Part shown: positions 13,915 through 23,800 of the stretch, in pieces
Numbering within the stretch: position 1 is the first letter of the stretch
Layout of the letters: each line of letters starts with the position of its first letter
Assembly: GCA_964619935.1 (NCBI GenBank)
Contig: CAZUGO010000051.1
Coordinates: 1-40,638, forward strand
DNA from: CAZUGO01 sp964619935
Lineage (GTDB): Bacteria > Planctomycetota > Phycisphaerae > UBA1845 > CAIVHJ01
DNA: 40,638 nt
Direction of reading: 5' to 3'
The notes under the pieces: generated by a model
Told to the model about the DNA's origin: nothing
The model's input: only the letters and a program-made list of their open reading frames with translations
Database searches by the model: none
Translations under genes and position numbers: made by a program

Positions 13915-16200
13915 ATGGCGCCGTGGCTGACCTCCCTGACCCAATTGCTGTGGTGGAATGCGTTGGCGGTGGCGCCCGTGGTGGCGGTGGTCGCCGTCCT
14001 CTGCCGGGTGCTGCCCTGTCGCCCGTCCACCCGGCACACCTTGTGGTTGATGGCCTTGCTGCTGTTTATCAGCCCGCCGCTGGGAGCGGCCGTGGGCTAT
14101 GGAGCAGACGCCTTGCGGCAGGTGGCGACGCTGGCGGCCGCGGTTGGATTCGATCGGCACCCGCCGCCTGCGGCAGCCCGTGATGCGGTTCGGCTGACCG
14201 CGCCTGCTGCACCGCGCGGGCCGGCGTTTGCCGCCGCGGACCGCGACCCCGAGATCAGCGCCAGCGCTGCCTCGGATGATCACGCCGCGCGGGGGATGGA
14301 CTGGGGCGCGGTTGCGCCGGCGGTCGGTGATTTGGCCGCCACGATTCCCCCGAGGGTTACGCGGGCCTGGCCGGGTCCCGGCCGCGAGCCGGGGGCGGTC
14401 GCTCGACCGCCGATGACTCCGCCGGCACCCGCGGCGGGTGCGTCCGATGACGTCGTCCCCGTGATCCTCCGTGATCTGCCGGTCCTGCTGGTGGGCCGCG
14501 TCCGTCAGGTCCGCGACTTCGTCCTGGGCGTGCCGTCGATGCCGCCCGGTGTGTGGGTGTGTGGCAGCGGCGCCTTCCTGCTGTGGGCCGGAGTGCGGTT
14601 CAGTCGCGTCCGCCTGATCCTGCGTCGCGGGGCGGCCCCGTCGGCGCGAACCGCCGAACTGCTGGCCGCGACCGCGCAAGCGATCGGGCTGCCGCGGTTG
14701 CCGCGGACCGTGATGGTCCGGGCCATGGTGTCGCCCATGATCTGGTGCGGCTATCGTCCGCTGTTGGTCTTGCCTCAACCGTTGTGGTCGCAATTGGATG
14801 ACGCCGGGCGGCAGGTGGTGGTGCTGCACGAGCTGGCTCACCTGCGACGGCGCGACCACTGGGTCTGCTGGGCGGAGTTGGTCATTGCCGCGCTATTCTG
14901 GTGGCATCCCCTGGTGTGGTGGATCCGCCGGCAATTGCACCAGGAGGCCGAAGTCTGCTGTGATGCCTGGGTGACCTGGCTCATGCCCCGCGGACGGCGC
15001 GTCTACGCCGAAGCGCTGCTCAAGACCAAGCAATACATCAACCGCCTCGAGAATCCGGTTCCGGCCATGGGCATCGGGATGACCACATTCAGATCGCGTC
15101 AATTTGGAAGGAGACTGACCATGATCATGACCAAACAGACCATCCCTGGATTGTCCGCATGGGCCGTGCTGCTTGCCGGCGGGCTGGCGCTGGCCAACTG
15201 GGCCGTGACGCCGGCGTGGGCCTGTGACCCCAAGAAGGATCGCCCCGAACCGGTCGTGGCGGTTCCCGTTCCGCCGCTGCCGAACGCACCCCGGGCACCG
15301 CGTCTGCCGCGGGCGCCTTGGGCACCGCCGGCACCCAGCACACCGCGGGCCCCGAGCGCTCCGGTGGTCGGCGGCGGCGACAGCACCTTCGAAACCTACT
15401 TGGCGAATCGCGGCGGCACCGGGCAGCCGCAGGATGTCCACGAGCGCTTGCAGCGACTCGAGCGCCAAATGGAGCGGCTGATGGCGCAGCTCGAGCGCAT
15501 CGCGGTGGCGCGTCCGGCGGGTGTGCCCCGGGCGGAAGGCGCGACCGCCGGCGGCCCGAGCCAGACCGTCGAGCGGGCCTACCACCTGCCCCTCGGGAAG
15601 CTGAAAGCGTTGAGCGAATTGATGGTCCGTTCGGACGTGCCGATCCTGGTCAGCCGCCAGAAGGATTGCATCGTGGTCCACGGGACCGAGTCGGACCACG
15701 CGGTGTTTCGCGCTTTTGTGGATCTGGTTGATCCCGCGACCGACCGCGGCCCGGCGTCCCCGTTCTCGAGGGTTCCACCGCCTGCCGCGCCGGCGTTCCC
15801 CGGGGTTTCATGGAACCTCGATAGCGCGGTGCCCATGGACCTCAAGGTGCAGATTGCCGAGATTCAGGCCCAGATGCGCCGCTCCCTGGAACAGGCCGGG
15901 GCGTTGGAACGACACTCCGAGGAACTGGAGTCCCGGGCCGAAGCGCTGGAACGCGAAGTCGAGCATCGGCAGGTCCAGGTCGAACGGCTGGCGGTCGGCG
16001 CCGGAGCCCAGGCCGATGGTCCGCGGGCTGAACTGCTGAAACACGCCCAACTGCTCGCCGAGCAAGCCGCTGCGCAGGAGCGCGAGGCCCAGGCGCTGGC
16101 CGGCCGGGCCGAGGATCTGGACAACGAAGCCGAGCGTCATCAGGAGCTGGCCGACCAGCTCGAGACGGTCATCGAGCGGCTGCACGACGGCGACCGGTGA
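13915..16200 (+). CDS. blaR1: BlaR1-type M56 metalloprotease with coiled-coil C-terminus
   Basis: The 761-residue product has an N-terminal membrane part (spans in 10-60 and near 205-225) and an M56 zinc protease domain with HELAH (His305, Glu306, His309) and the downstream EAEVCCDAWV motif. After RRLTMIM a further span (residues about 412-430) leads into the periplasmic part. Classical BlaR1 has a penicillin-binding domain there; this protein has none. Instead there is a proline-rich linker, a short coiled coil (ERLQRLERQMERLMAQLER), a 52-residue domain from Tyr556 (GKLKALSELMVR, DVPILVS, IVVHGTESDH) and a long coiled coil to the end. The same architecture forms the last protein of the operon (24096-24998). 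It probably senses an envelope signal and inactivates BlaI. What it senses is unknown. Confidence 0.88.
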   Translation: MAPWLTSLTQLLWWNALAVAPVVAVVAVLCRVLPCRPSTRHTLWLMALLLFISPPLGAAVGYGADALRQVATLAAAVGFDRHPPPAAARDAVRLTAPAAPRGPAFAAADRDPEISASAASDDHAARGMDWGAVAPAVGDLAATIPPRVTRAWPGPGREPGAVARPPMTPPAPAAGASDDVVPVILRDLPVLLVGRVRQVRDFVLGVPSMPPGVWVCGSGAFLLWAGVRFSRVRLILRRGAAPSARTAELLAATAQAIGLPRLPRTVMVRAMVSPMIWCGYRPLLVLPQPLWSQLDDAGRQVVVLHELAHLRRRDHWVCWAELVIAALFWWHPLVWWIRRQLHQEAEVCCDAWVTWLMPRGRRVYAEALLKTKQYINRLENPVPAMGIGMTTFRSRQFGRRLTMIMTKQTIPGLSAWAVLLAGGLALANWAVTPAWACDPKKDRPEPVVAVPVPPLPNAPRAPRLPRAPWAPPAPSTPRAPSAPVVGGGDSTFETYLANRGGTGQPQDVHERLQRLERQMERLMAQLERIAVARPAGVPRAEGATAGGPSQTVERAYHLPLGKLKALSELMVRSDVPILVSRQKDCIVVHGTESDHAVFRAFVDLVDPATDRGPASPFSRVPPPAAPAFPGVSWNLDSAVPMDLKVQIAEIQAQMRRSLEQAGALERHSEELESRAEALEREVEHRQVQVERLAVGAGAQADGPRAELLKHAQLLAEQAAAQEREAQALAGRAEDLDNEAERHQELADQLETVIERLHDGDR
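15106..15123 (+). promoter_or_regulatory. Internal ribosome binding site and ATG within blaR1
   Basis: AAGGAG (15108-15113) lies seven bases before an in-frame ATG at 15121. Starting there would give a separate 359-residue exported protein: the last membrane span of BlaR1 would act as signal peptide (AWAVLLAGGLALANWAV...AWA). In-frame read-through is equally open and the RRLTMIM junction is usual for this family, so an extra product is possible rather than proven. Confidence 0.35.
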
Positions 16201-16317
16201 TCCACCGATTGCAGCAGCATCCGTTCTCGGGTCACTCCCGGCAGCGGATGACTTCTGAGGGCCCAGCGCCGGTCACCCTTTATTGGCCTTCTGACGGAAC
16301 CGCAGGGGAGGTCCACC

Positions 16318-19300
16318 ATGCCACGGCATCGGCGGTGCGCACTGCTTACGGCCGCGATCCTTTGGGTTGCCGGCGACGGTCCGTCGGCCCACGGCGATCC
16401 CGGATCGCCGCCCGGCCCGGCGCTGAGCATCTACCACGCCGCTAACGGCCTGCTGAATCGCAAACTCTATGATCTTGCGGCCACCGAGTACCGGCGATTC
16501 ATTGACGGACATCCCGATCACGCGCAGGTCCCCGCGGCACGATACGGGCTGGCGGTGTGTTTGTATCGAGCGGGGGACTACGCCGCTGCGGTCGCACAAC
16601 TGACCCAGCCATCGCCGGCGGCGGGCGATTCCGGCGAACTGGCGGTCCAGCGGGATATCCTGCTGGGGCGCTGCCTGATCCAGGGCGGTGACGGCGCCGC
16701 CGCTGCGGTCCTGCTTCAGCGCGTGGCTCAAGACCAGCCGCAACCTGAACTGGGCGGCGAGGCCGCGGTATTGTGGGCCGAAGCGTTGTACCGTGAGCAG
16801 CGCTTTGAGGAGGTGCTGGGGGTGTGTGCCCAGGCACGGACCCGTTGGCCTGACGATCCGCGGATGGAGCGGGTCTCCTTCCTGGAAGCGCTGGCCCTGA
16901 TGGCCACGGCGGATTACCCGGCCGCGGCGGCGCGGCTCGAAGCGCTGCTGGAGCGCTACCCGGAGGGACGCTACCGCCTTCCGGCACGGTTTCGCTTGGC
17001 CCATTGCCGGCATCGCCTGGGGCAGGTGGAGCCCGCGATTGCAGGGTATCAACAGGTATTGGCCTCCGACGATCGGACCCACCACGCCGAGGCGATGTAT
17101 GGAATGGCCGAGTTGCTGCGGCAGCAGGGGCGGCTTGATGACGCGGCGGACGCCGTCCAGCGCCTGATCGAGCAGTATCCCGACGCCCCGCTGCGGGCCG
17201 AGTCTGTGTTGCTGCTGGGCCGGGTCCTGTTCGAACGTCGCGACTATGCCGCCGCGCTGACCCGTTTCGAAGATCTGTCGGCGGCCGGCGACCCGCGGTT
17301 CGCCGATCGGGCGGTCTACTGGATCGGCAGATGTCATCTGGAGCAGGGCGCGCATGCCGCGGCGCACCGCGCCCTCGAGGACGTCGTCCAGCGCTATCCC
17401 AACAGTCCGCTGCTGCCCGAGATGATGTTCAACGACGCCTTGGCATTGCAGGCGGCGGGCAGCGGCGCGGCCGCCGTTGAGGTCCTCGAGGCCTTTCGCT
17501 CGCGGTTTCCAGGCCACGCCCTGGTGCCCGAGGTGCTCCGCATCCTGGCGGATGCCGCGCATCGGTCGCACGACTATGCCAACAGCGCCCGGTATTGTGC
17601 CGAATTCCTGCAGTTGGACCCCGGCCATTCGGATGATCCCGCGATGGCCTTTCTGGCCGCGGAGAATGCCTACCTGGGTGGTGATTCGGATCGGGCGCAG
17701 GCCGCCTACCGTACGTTCTTGAGCCGTCATCCCGCCGACGCCCGGGCGCCGGCCGCGCGCTTTCGTTTGGGAATGTTGCTGTATGAGCAGGGTCGCTACG
17801 ACGAGGCCCAAAGCGGACTGCGGGCCGTGGCCGACGCCGCTGAGGACTTTCGGGCAGCCCACTTCGCGCTGGGTGATATGGCTTTCCACCGGCAGCAGTG
17901 GCCGGAGGCTGAGCAGGCCTTCACGCGTTACCTGGCTGCCGGCCTGGACGTTCCGTCGGCCGGCGACGCCCTGCTCAAGTTGGGGCTGACCCACCAGCGG
18001 CGCGAGCAGTGGGATGCGGCACTGCAGGCTTATGGCCGGCTGCTGGAGCATTTTCCGGGCGGCAGCCAGGGCTTGCAGGCACACTTCGAACGTGGCCAGG
18101 TGCTCATGGCCCTGGGGCGGTTTGAAGACGCCCGGCCGGAGTTCGAATGGACCCTGGAACACACCGCCGCCGCGCCGTTCGCCGCCCATGCCCGCCGGCA
18201 CCTCGGATCGATCGCCGTCCGCACGGGCGATTATGATGCGGCGGTCACACACTTTCGTGAACTCGGCCGAGGCGCTGCCGACGGTTCTGTGGCCGGCGAA
18301 GCCGCCTTTCACGAAGCCCAGGCACTGCTGGCTTCCGAACAATACCCCCGAGCGGAGACGGCCCTGCGAGCCTTCCTGAAGGATCATCCCGATCATGCGG
18401 ACGCCGGCCGGGCGGCAGCTCAATTGGCGATTGCGATCGGCCGCCAGGGGCGGGCCGGCGAGGCGTTGGAGCGCATCGAGGATCTCGACCGCGGCGGCTC
18501 GCGGCTGGACGATCGCGAATTGCAGGCTGCCGTCCGCTACGAGAAAGCGTGGTGCCTGCGCACCTTGCAGCGGTTTGACGAAGCCGCCGCGGTGTATGCC
18601 GAGCTGTTTGGGTCTGCGCACCACCCCGCCGTCAGCGTGCAGGCGGGCGTGGAGTTGACCGAACTCGATCTGGCTGCGGGCCGGCATGACCAGGCCGCCC
18701 AGCGCATCGCTGAACTCGACGGCCGTGATCTGCCGGCGGCGCTGCGGCGGCGCATGGTCTACCAGAAGGCGGTCTGTGCCTTGCATGAGCGGCGTTCGGC
18801 AGAGGCCGCCGAGCTGTTCGAGCGGTTTCTCGGCGACCACCCGCCGGCCGAGTGGGTCTGCTCCGCACGACTGTTGTGTGGCGAAGCCCTGTTTGTCGAC
18901 GGGGCCGATGACCGGGCGGTGGCTCACCTGGCGGCCGTGGGCGAATCCTGCGCACCGGACCACCAGGCGTCTGCATGGCTCCGACTGGGTGAGGTGTACG
19001 CCCGCCGGCAGCAGTGGCCCGAAAGCGAGGGCGTGTTCGCCGAGTTCCGCCGGCGGTTCGCCAGCCATGAGCGCTGGTTCCAAGCTCAGTTCGGCAGTGG
19101 CTGGGCCCTGGAGAACCAGGGCCGTCATGAAGCGGCCATCGCGGCGTACACCGAAGTGGTGGAGCGCCATCGTGGCGAGACGGCGGCCCGGGCCCAGTTT
19201 CAGATCGGTGAGTGCCTGTTTGCGATGCATCGTTATCGCGAGGCAGTCACCGAGTTGCTGAAGGTCGACATTCTGTTCGCCTATGCACAGTGGAGCGCGG

Positions 19301-19467
19301 CGGCGTTATACGAGGCCGGTCGCTGCTTCGAGAAGCTGGAACAGGTGGCCGAGGCGCGTGCCCAGTACCAGCAAGTGGTCGATCGTTACTCGCAACAGCA
19401 GCGCTGGCATCAACTGGCTGCCCGGCGTCTCAGCGAATTGGGGCAGGCCCGCCTCCCGGGCCGGTGA
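16318..19467 (+). CDS. Large periplasmic TPR protein
   Basis: The 1049-residue product has an N-terminal signal peptide (CALLTAAILWVAGDGPSAHG) followed by TPR-like helix pairs to the C-terminus. Repeats read like YDLAATEYRRFIDGHPDHAQ, YPAAAARLEALLERYPEGRY, YAAALTRFEDLSAAGDPRFA and YDAAVTHFRELGRGAADG, the style seen in CpoB/YbgF and BamD. Such proteins scaffold Tol-Pal or outer-membrane assembly complexes. The ATG is preceded by GGGGAGG. A gap of 117 bases with no visible promoter separates it from blaR1, and exbB follows 43 bases later. In this setting it is likely the extracytoplasmic scaffold of the ExbBD-driven machine; the partner proteins are unknown. Confidence 0.85.
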   Translation: MPRHRRCALLTAAILWVAGDGPSAHGDPGSPPGPALSIYHAANGLLNRKLYDLAATEYRRFIDGHPDHAQVPAARYGLAVCLYRAGDYAAAVAQLTQPSPAAGDSGELAVQRDILLGRCLIQGGDGAAAAVLLQRVAQDQPQPELGGEAAVLWAEALYREQRFEEVLGVCAQARTRWPDDPRMERVSFLEALALMATADYPAAAARLEALLERYPEGRYRLPARFRLAHCRHRLGQVEPAIAGYQQVLASDDRTHHAEAMYGMAELLRQQGRLDDAADAVQRLIEQYPDAPLRAESVLLLGRVLFERRDYAAALTRFEDLSAAGDPRFADRAVYWIGRCHLEQGAHAAAHRALEDVVQRYPNSPLLPEMMFNDALALQAAGSGAAAVEVLEAFRSRFPGHALVPEVLRILADAAHRSHDYANSARYCAEFLQLDPGHSDDPAMAFLAAENAYLGGDSDRAQAAYRTFLSRHPADARAPAARFRLGMLLYEQGRYDEAQSGLRAVADAAEDFRAAHFALGDMAFHRQQWPEAEQAFTRYLAAGLDVPSAGDALLKLGLTHQRREQWDAALQAYGRLLEHFPGGSQGLQAHFERGQVLMALGRFEDARPEFEWTLEHTAAAPFAAHARRHLGSIAVRTGDYDAAVTHFRELGRGAADGSVAGEAAFHEAQALLASEQYPRAETALRAFLKDHPDHADAGRAAAQLAIAIGRQGRAGEALERIEDLDRGGSRLDDRELQAAVRYEKAWCLRTLQRFDEAAAVYAELFGSAHHPAVSVQAGVELTELDLAAGRHDQAAQRIAELDGRDLPAALRRRMVYQKAVCALHERRSAEAAELFERFLGDHPPAEWVCSARLLCGEALFVDGADDRAVAHLAAVGESCAPDHQASAWLRLGEVYARRQQWPESEGVFAEFRRRFASHERWFQAQFGSGWALENQGRHEAAIAAYTEVVERHRGETAARAQFQIGECLFAMHRYREAVTELLKVDILFAYAQWSAAALYEAGRCFEKLEQVAEARAQYQQVVDRYSQQQRWHQLAARRLSELGQARLPGR

Positions 19468-19510
19468 TTCGCCGGTTCCGTGGTGCGGGATCCGTCAAGG
19501 AGGTCAAACC

Positions 19511-20293
19511 GTGCGAACAACCATCCCAGTGTGGCTGGCGCTCAGTGACGGCGCCGCGGTCGACGCGGTGCAGGTACAGTCGGTCTGGGATTTTGTGGTC
19601 AAGGGCGGACCGATGATGATTCCCATCGTGCTGTGCTCGCTGGTGGCGTTGGCGCTGTTTGTCGAACGAACCCTTTCGCTGCGCCGCGGGCGCGTGATCC
19701 CGCCGGAGTTCGTGCCGGGGCTCCGGGAGGTGCTCGGCGGCGGCCTGGAAGACCAGCAGCGGGCCTTGGACTACTGCACCCGCGCCGGAAACGGGGTTGC
19801 GGCCGTGTTCAGCGCGGGGATCAAGAAACTGGGTGCCCCGCTCGCGGTTCTGGAGAAAGCCATCGAGGAAGCCGGGCAGCGTGTCACCCTCCAGCTGCGC
19901 AAGTACCTCCGGGTGTTTTCGCTCATCGCAGCCATTTGTCCGCTGATGGGATTGCTCGGAACGATTTTCGGCATGATCACCGCCTTCCAGACGGTGGCCT
20001 TGTCGGCCGAGGCCCTTGGCAAGACTGAATTGCTGGCCCGGGGCATCTACCAGGCACTGATCACGACGGCTGCCGGATTGCTGGTGGCCATTCCGGTTCT
20101 GATTGCCCACCACTGGATCGCGGCGCGCATCGAACGGCGGGTCAGCGAAATGGATCAACTGATGCTGGAGTTCGTCGAGGAATACGGCGAAACCCACTGT
20201 CCGGGTGCGGCCCGTGCCAGCGCCTCTGCGGATCCGGCGGTCTGCGGGCTCGCTGCGGTGGCGCCGTCGACCCCTGCGGCGGCGCCGGGGTAG
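19511..20293 (+). CDS. exbB: ExbB/TolQ/MotA-type proton channel protein
   Basis: This 260-residue inner-membrane protein, with ExbD, uses the proton motive force to drive a partner. It has a first span (MMIPIVLCSLVALALFVERTLSLRRG), a cytoplasmic region and the hallmark SLIAAICPLMGLLGTIFGMI, then a third span (AGLLVAIPVLIAHHWIAARIERR). The start is GTG 19511, eight bases after AAGGAGG; the frame is open further upstream but that part overlaps the TPR gene and has no homology. The C-terminal tail is alanine/proline-rich. The gene sits between the TPR gene and exbD. Confidence 0.93.
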   Translation: MRTTIPVWLALSDGAAVDAVQVQSVWDFVVKGGPMMIPIVLCSLVALALFVERTLSLRRGRVIPPEFVPGLREVLGGGLEDQQRALDYCTRAGNGVAAVFSAGIKKLGAPLAVLEKAIEEAGQRVTLQLRKYLRVFSLIAAICPLMGLLGTIFGMITAFQTVALSAEALGKTELLARGIYQALITTAAGLLVAIPVLIAHHWIAARIERRVSEMDQLMLEFVEEYGETHCPGAARASASADPAVCGLAAVAPSTPAAAPG

Positions 20294-20362
20294 GCGGGGC
20301 GCCCCGGGCGGCAGGCGCTTCAACCGCTGCGTTGGGCAGTATCCCGGGTCTAGGAGTTCCTG

Positions 20363-20776
20363 ATGATTCTCAGTGCTGCTGATGACGCACAGAACGGCAT
20401 CTCCATCGAGCTGACCCCGATGATCGATATGGTGTTTCTGCTGCTGATCTTCTTCTTGATCGCCACCACCATCCGTCAGACCGAACGCGAGCTGAGCATC
20501 GCGTTGCCGTCGGCTGAAACGGCCGAGCCGATCAGTGTGGCGCTGCGCGAGATGATCATCAACATTGACGCTGAAGGGCGAGTGGGGGTCGGCGGCCGGT
20601 CGCTTGATGCCGGTCAGTTGCGGCGGTTGATCGAGGACGCCGTGACGGCGAATCCCCAGCAGAAGGTGACCGTTCGCGGAGACCGACGCACCGCCTATGA
20701 CCATGTGGTGCGCGTGCTTGATGTCTGCAAGGGCGCCGGCGTGGCTCAGCCCTATCTCGACACGGTGCTTCGCTAG
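20363..20776 (+). CDS. exbD: ExbD/TolR biopolymer transport protein
   Basis: This 137-residue protein has a short cytoplasmic N-terminus, a single span with the proton-carrying aspartate in ELTPMIDMVFLLLIFFLI (Asp22), and a periplasmic domain of the usual size (EMIINIDAEGRVGVGGR to KVTVRGDRRTAYDHVVRVLD). It partners ExbB. The start is ATG 20363 with TAGGAG upstream; the following gene begins 26 bases after its stop. Confidence 0.94.
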   Translation: MILSAADDAQNGISIELTPMIDMVFLLLIFFLIATTIRQTERELSIALPSAETAEPISVALREMIINIDAEGRVGVGGRSLDAGQLRRLIEDAVTANPQQKVTVRGDRRTAYDHVVRVLDVCKGAGVAQPYLDTVLR

Positions 20777-20802
20777 ACGCGTTTTCGAGGGGTCGTGACG
20801 TC

Positions 20803-23800
20803 GTGAGCAGCGCGGCAAAACGGGGGTGGGTCATCGGGGTGGGCGTCCTGGCGGTGGCGGTCGCCGCGGCAGGGGTGGCTGGGCGGTTGCTGCAGTACAC
20901 CGACGGGCGGACCATCCGACAGCCGCTCGCATCCGCCGTGCTGCGGGACGTGTTGTGGCAGCCGCCGCGACCCTTGGCGCCGGCCGTTAACAGCGCGGGC
21001 GATGACTATGAGCCCCACCTCAGTCGCGACGGGGCGGAGCTGTATTTTGTCCGCGGGCGGCCGGGTCACAATGCGGAACTGTACCAGGCTGCGGGCCGTG
21101 CGGACCATTGGGCCGCCGCTCGATCGCTGCATGAGCTCAACAGCGACGATGACGACCTCGGGCCGCAACTCACGGCCGACGGCCAGACCTTGTACTTTTA
21201 CAGCAATCGGCCCGGCGGGTTGGGGGGGTATGATCTGTGGATGGCGCGGCGGGGTGCCGACGGCTGGTTGCCACCGCTGAACCTGGGGCCGGCGGTGAAC
21301 ACGCCGTACCATGAATACGGCCCGGCATTGGCCCCTGATGGCACCCGGCTTTATTTCGCCTCCAATCGTCCGCGGTCGGAACCGCCTGCCGATCCGCGAC
21401 CGGACCCCTGGTCGGCAACCATCCGGCGGGACCGCCAGGATCACGATTACGATCTGTTCGTCGCGGACGTCCACGACGGGCAGTTGCAGGCGGCCCGGCC
21501 GCTGGCGGTGCTGAACACGCCGGCCGACGAAGGGGCGCCCGAGGTCAGCCCGGCGGGCGACTTCTTGTACTTCGCATCTGACCGACCTGGCGGCGTGGGC
21601 GGCTTCGATCTGTATCGGACGCGGCTGCTCGATGGCGCCTGCATCCACGTCGAGAACCTGGGCGTTCCAGTCAATTCTGCGGCCAATGAGCTGGATGCCG
21701 CATTGTATCTGGGCGGATTCGGGCTGCTGTTCAGTTCAGATCGGGCCGGTGTGCTTGGAACCGTTGCGCCGGCCACGCAGTACGACGTCTACCAGTCGGC
21801 CTCCCGCGAGGTATTCCGCGAAGTCGGTGCCCTGAGCTTGGCGGCCTTCTGGGGGCACGCTCGGAAGGTGCTGTGGTGGTTACTGCTGACCCTGCTGCTG
21901 CTGGCCCTGCTGGTTTTTCTGCTGCGCCAGGCGGTCTATGGGAAACTCAGCCTGGTGGTGCGGTGCCTGTTGGCGTCGATCATTGTGCACCTGGTGCTGT
22001 TGCTGCTCTTGTCTTTTTGGGAAGTCGGCAGCGCGCTGGCGGATGCCTGGCGCCGCCAGGGGGGAACGCAAGTGGCCCTTCAGACCACGGCGGCCGTCCA
22101 GGATCTCGCCGACCAGATCCGGGGATCGTTGACCGACGCCGCGCTTCCGGCGGCGGCGCTGGCCGGGGCCCCGCAGCAAGTCTGGTCGCCCACCGCGCCA
22201 GCGATGTCGCCGGTGGATGTTCCCATTGCTCAGGAAGCCGTCGATGTCCGGGCGCCGCTGTCATCGGTGGCGGTCGAGTGGCGCCGTCCGGATGCGGCGC
22301 CGCCGGAGGTGCTGCCGCCGATCGACGACACGCCTGCCGAGCCTCACGTGGATTGGGAGGTTCATGTGCCGGAGGTCCGGCCAGCGGCCCAGCCGGAACC
22401 GATCGTCCAGGCGCTGACGGAGCCGGCGGCGCCGACCGTTCGGCCCCGAGCCCCGGAGTGGATCAGTCGCGGACCCGAAATGCCCGCGCTGCACGCCGTC
22501 ATTCCGCCGGCGCTCACTGCCGCCTTGCCGGATGCACGCCTGCCGCTGTCCGGCGCCCTGCCGACGGACCGGCTGGTCGCCGCCGCCGCCGATTTTCCGG
22601 AAGTACCGCATGAGTCGGCGGCCGAGCGTCCCGCGCTGTCCTTCGGACTTCCGCTTGCGGAGCCGCTCGACCTGGAGATGCGGGAGCAGCCCTCCGGCGC
22701 TGTTGCGGAATCCGCCCAGGCATTGCCAGCGCCGGCGGCCGTGATGCGCGGCCCTGAGATGCTCCCTGTTGCGGTGCAGGCAAAGCAGCTTGCAGCGCTC
22801 CGGTCGGTGGATCCGCCGTCCGCCGCCCCGAACTCGCTGCAGCCTTCCAGTCTGGCGGGGCCGGTGGTCGCAGCGCCCAGCAGCGGCCTGCCGCGGCCGG
22901 TGCTGCCCGAGCTTCTCGATGATCTACCGCCGGAAGTGCTGGATGACCGGGTGCCTGCGGTGGTGGCCGACCGCTGGCCGGGGTCGGCCTACGGTTATCG
23001 GGCACGCGACCGTCGCGCCCGGTTGGTCGAGGACAGGGGCGGCACCGCGCAAACGGAGTTGGCGGTGGCTCAGGCCTTGCGCTGGCTGGCCGCCCATCAG
23101 AGCCCGGACGGTCATTGGGATGGGTCGGGCTATGATGACGGTTGCGGTCAATGTGCCGGAACGACCGACTACGAAGTCGACATCGCCCTGACGGGGTTGG
23201 CGGTGTTGTGCTTCCTGGCGGCCGACCACACCCACATCAGCGACGGCCCTTTCCGGGACACCGTGGCCGGCGGCGTGCGCTGGCTGATGGCCGGTCAGCG
23301 GCCGACCGGTGATCTCCGTGGAACGGAAACCATGTACAGCCACGGCATCGCCGCAATTGCATTGGCCGAGGCTTACGGGATGACCGCCGATCCGCTGCTG
23401 GAGGACGCGGTTCGCCGGGCGGTGGCCTTCATTCACGCGGCCCGCAATCGATCGGAGGGCGGATGGCGGTACGATCCGGGCCAGCGCGGCGACACCTCGG
23501 TCTTGGGATGGCAGACCATGGCGGTCAAGAGCGCTGAACGAGCGGGCATCGAATTGCCCGAGGGCCTTTACGGAGCGGCCGGCCGCTGGCTGGATCGGGT
23601 CAGCACGCCGTCGCAGCCGGGGCGTTACGCCTACCAGCCCGGCCGCGATGCCACCCCGGCGATGACCGCCGAGGGCATGTTCGTGCAGCAGTTGCTCGGC
23701 CGAACGCCCCAGGAGCCGCGCATGCAGATGTCCGCCGAGTTCCTGATGCAACACCTTCCCGACTGGGAGTCGCAGCCGAACACCTATTATTGGTACTATG

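Noticed and set aside
13915..16200. Two fused genes joined by a frameshift or lost stop
   Set aside because: The RRLTMIM junction followed by a span is the normal continuation of planctomycete M56 proteins and the frame is intact, so a single gene is the simpler reading.
16273..19230. 985-residue open frame opposite the TPR gene
   Set aside because: Long antisense frames are common in GC-rich genes. The TPR repeats, signal peptide and ribosome binding site are all on the plus strand.
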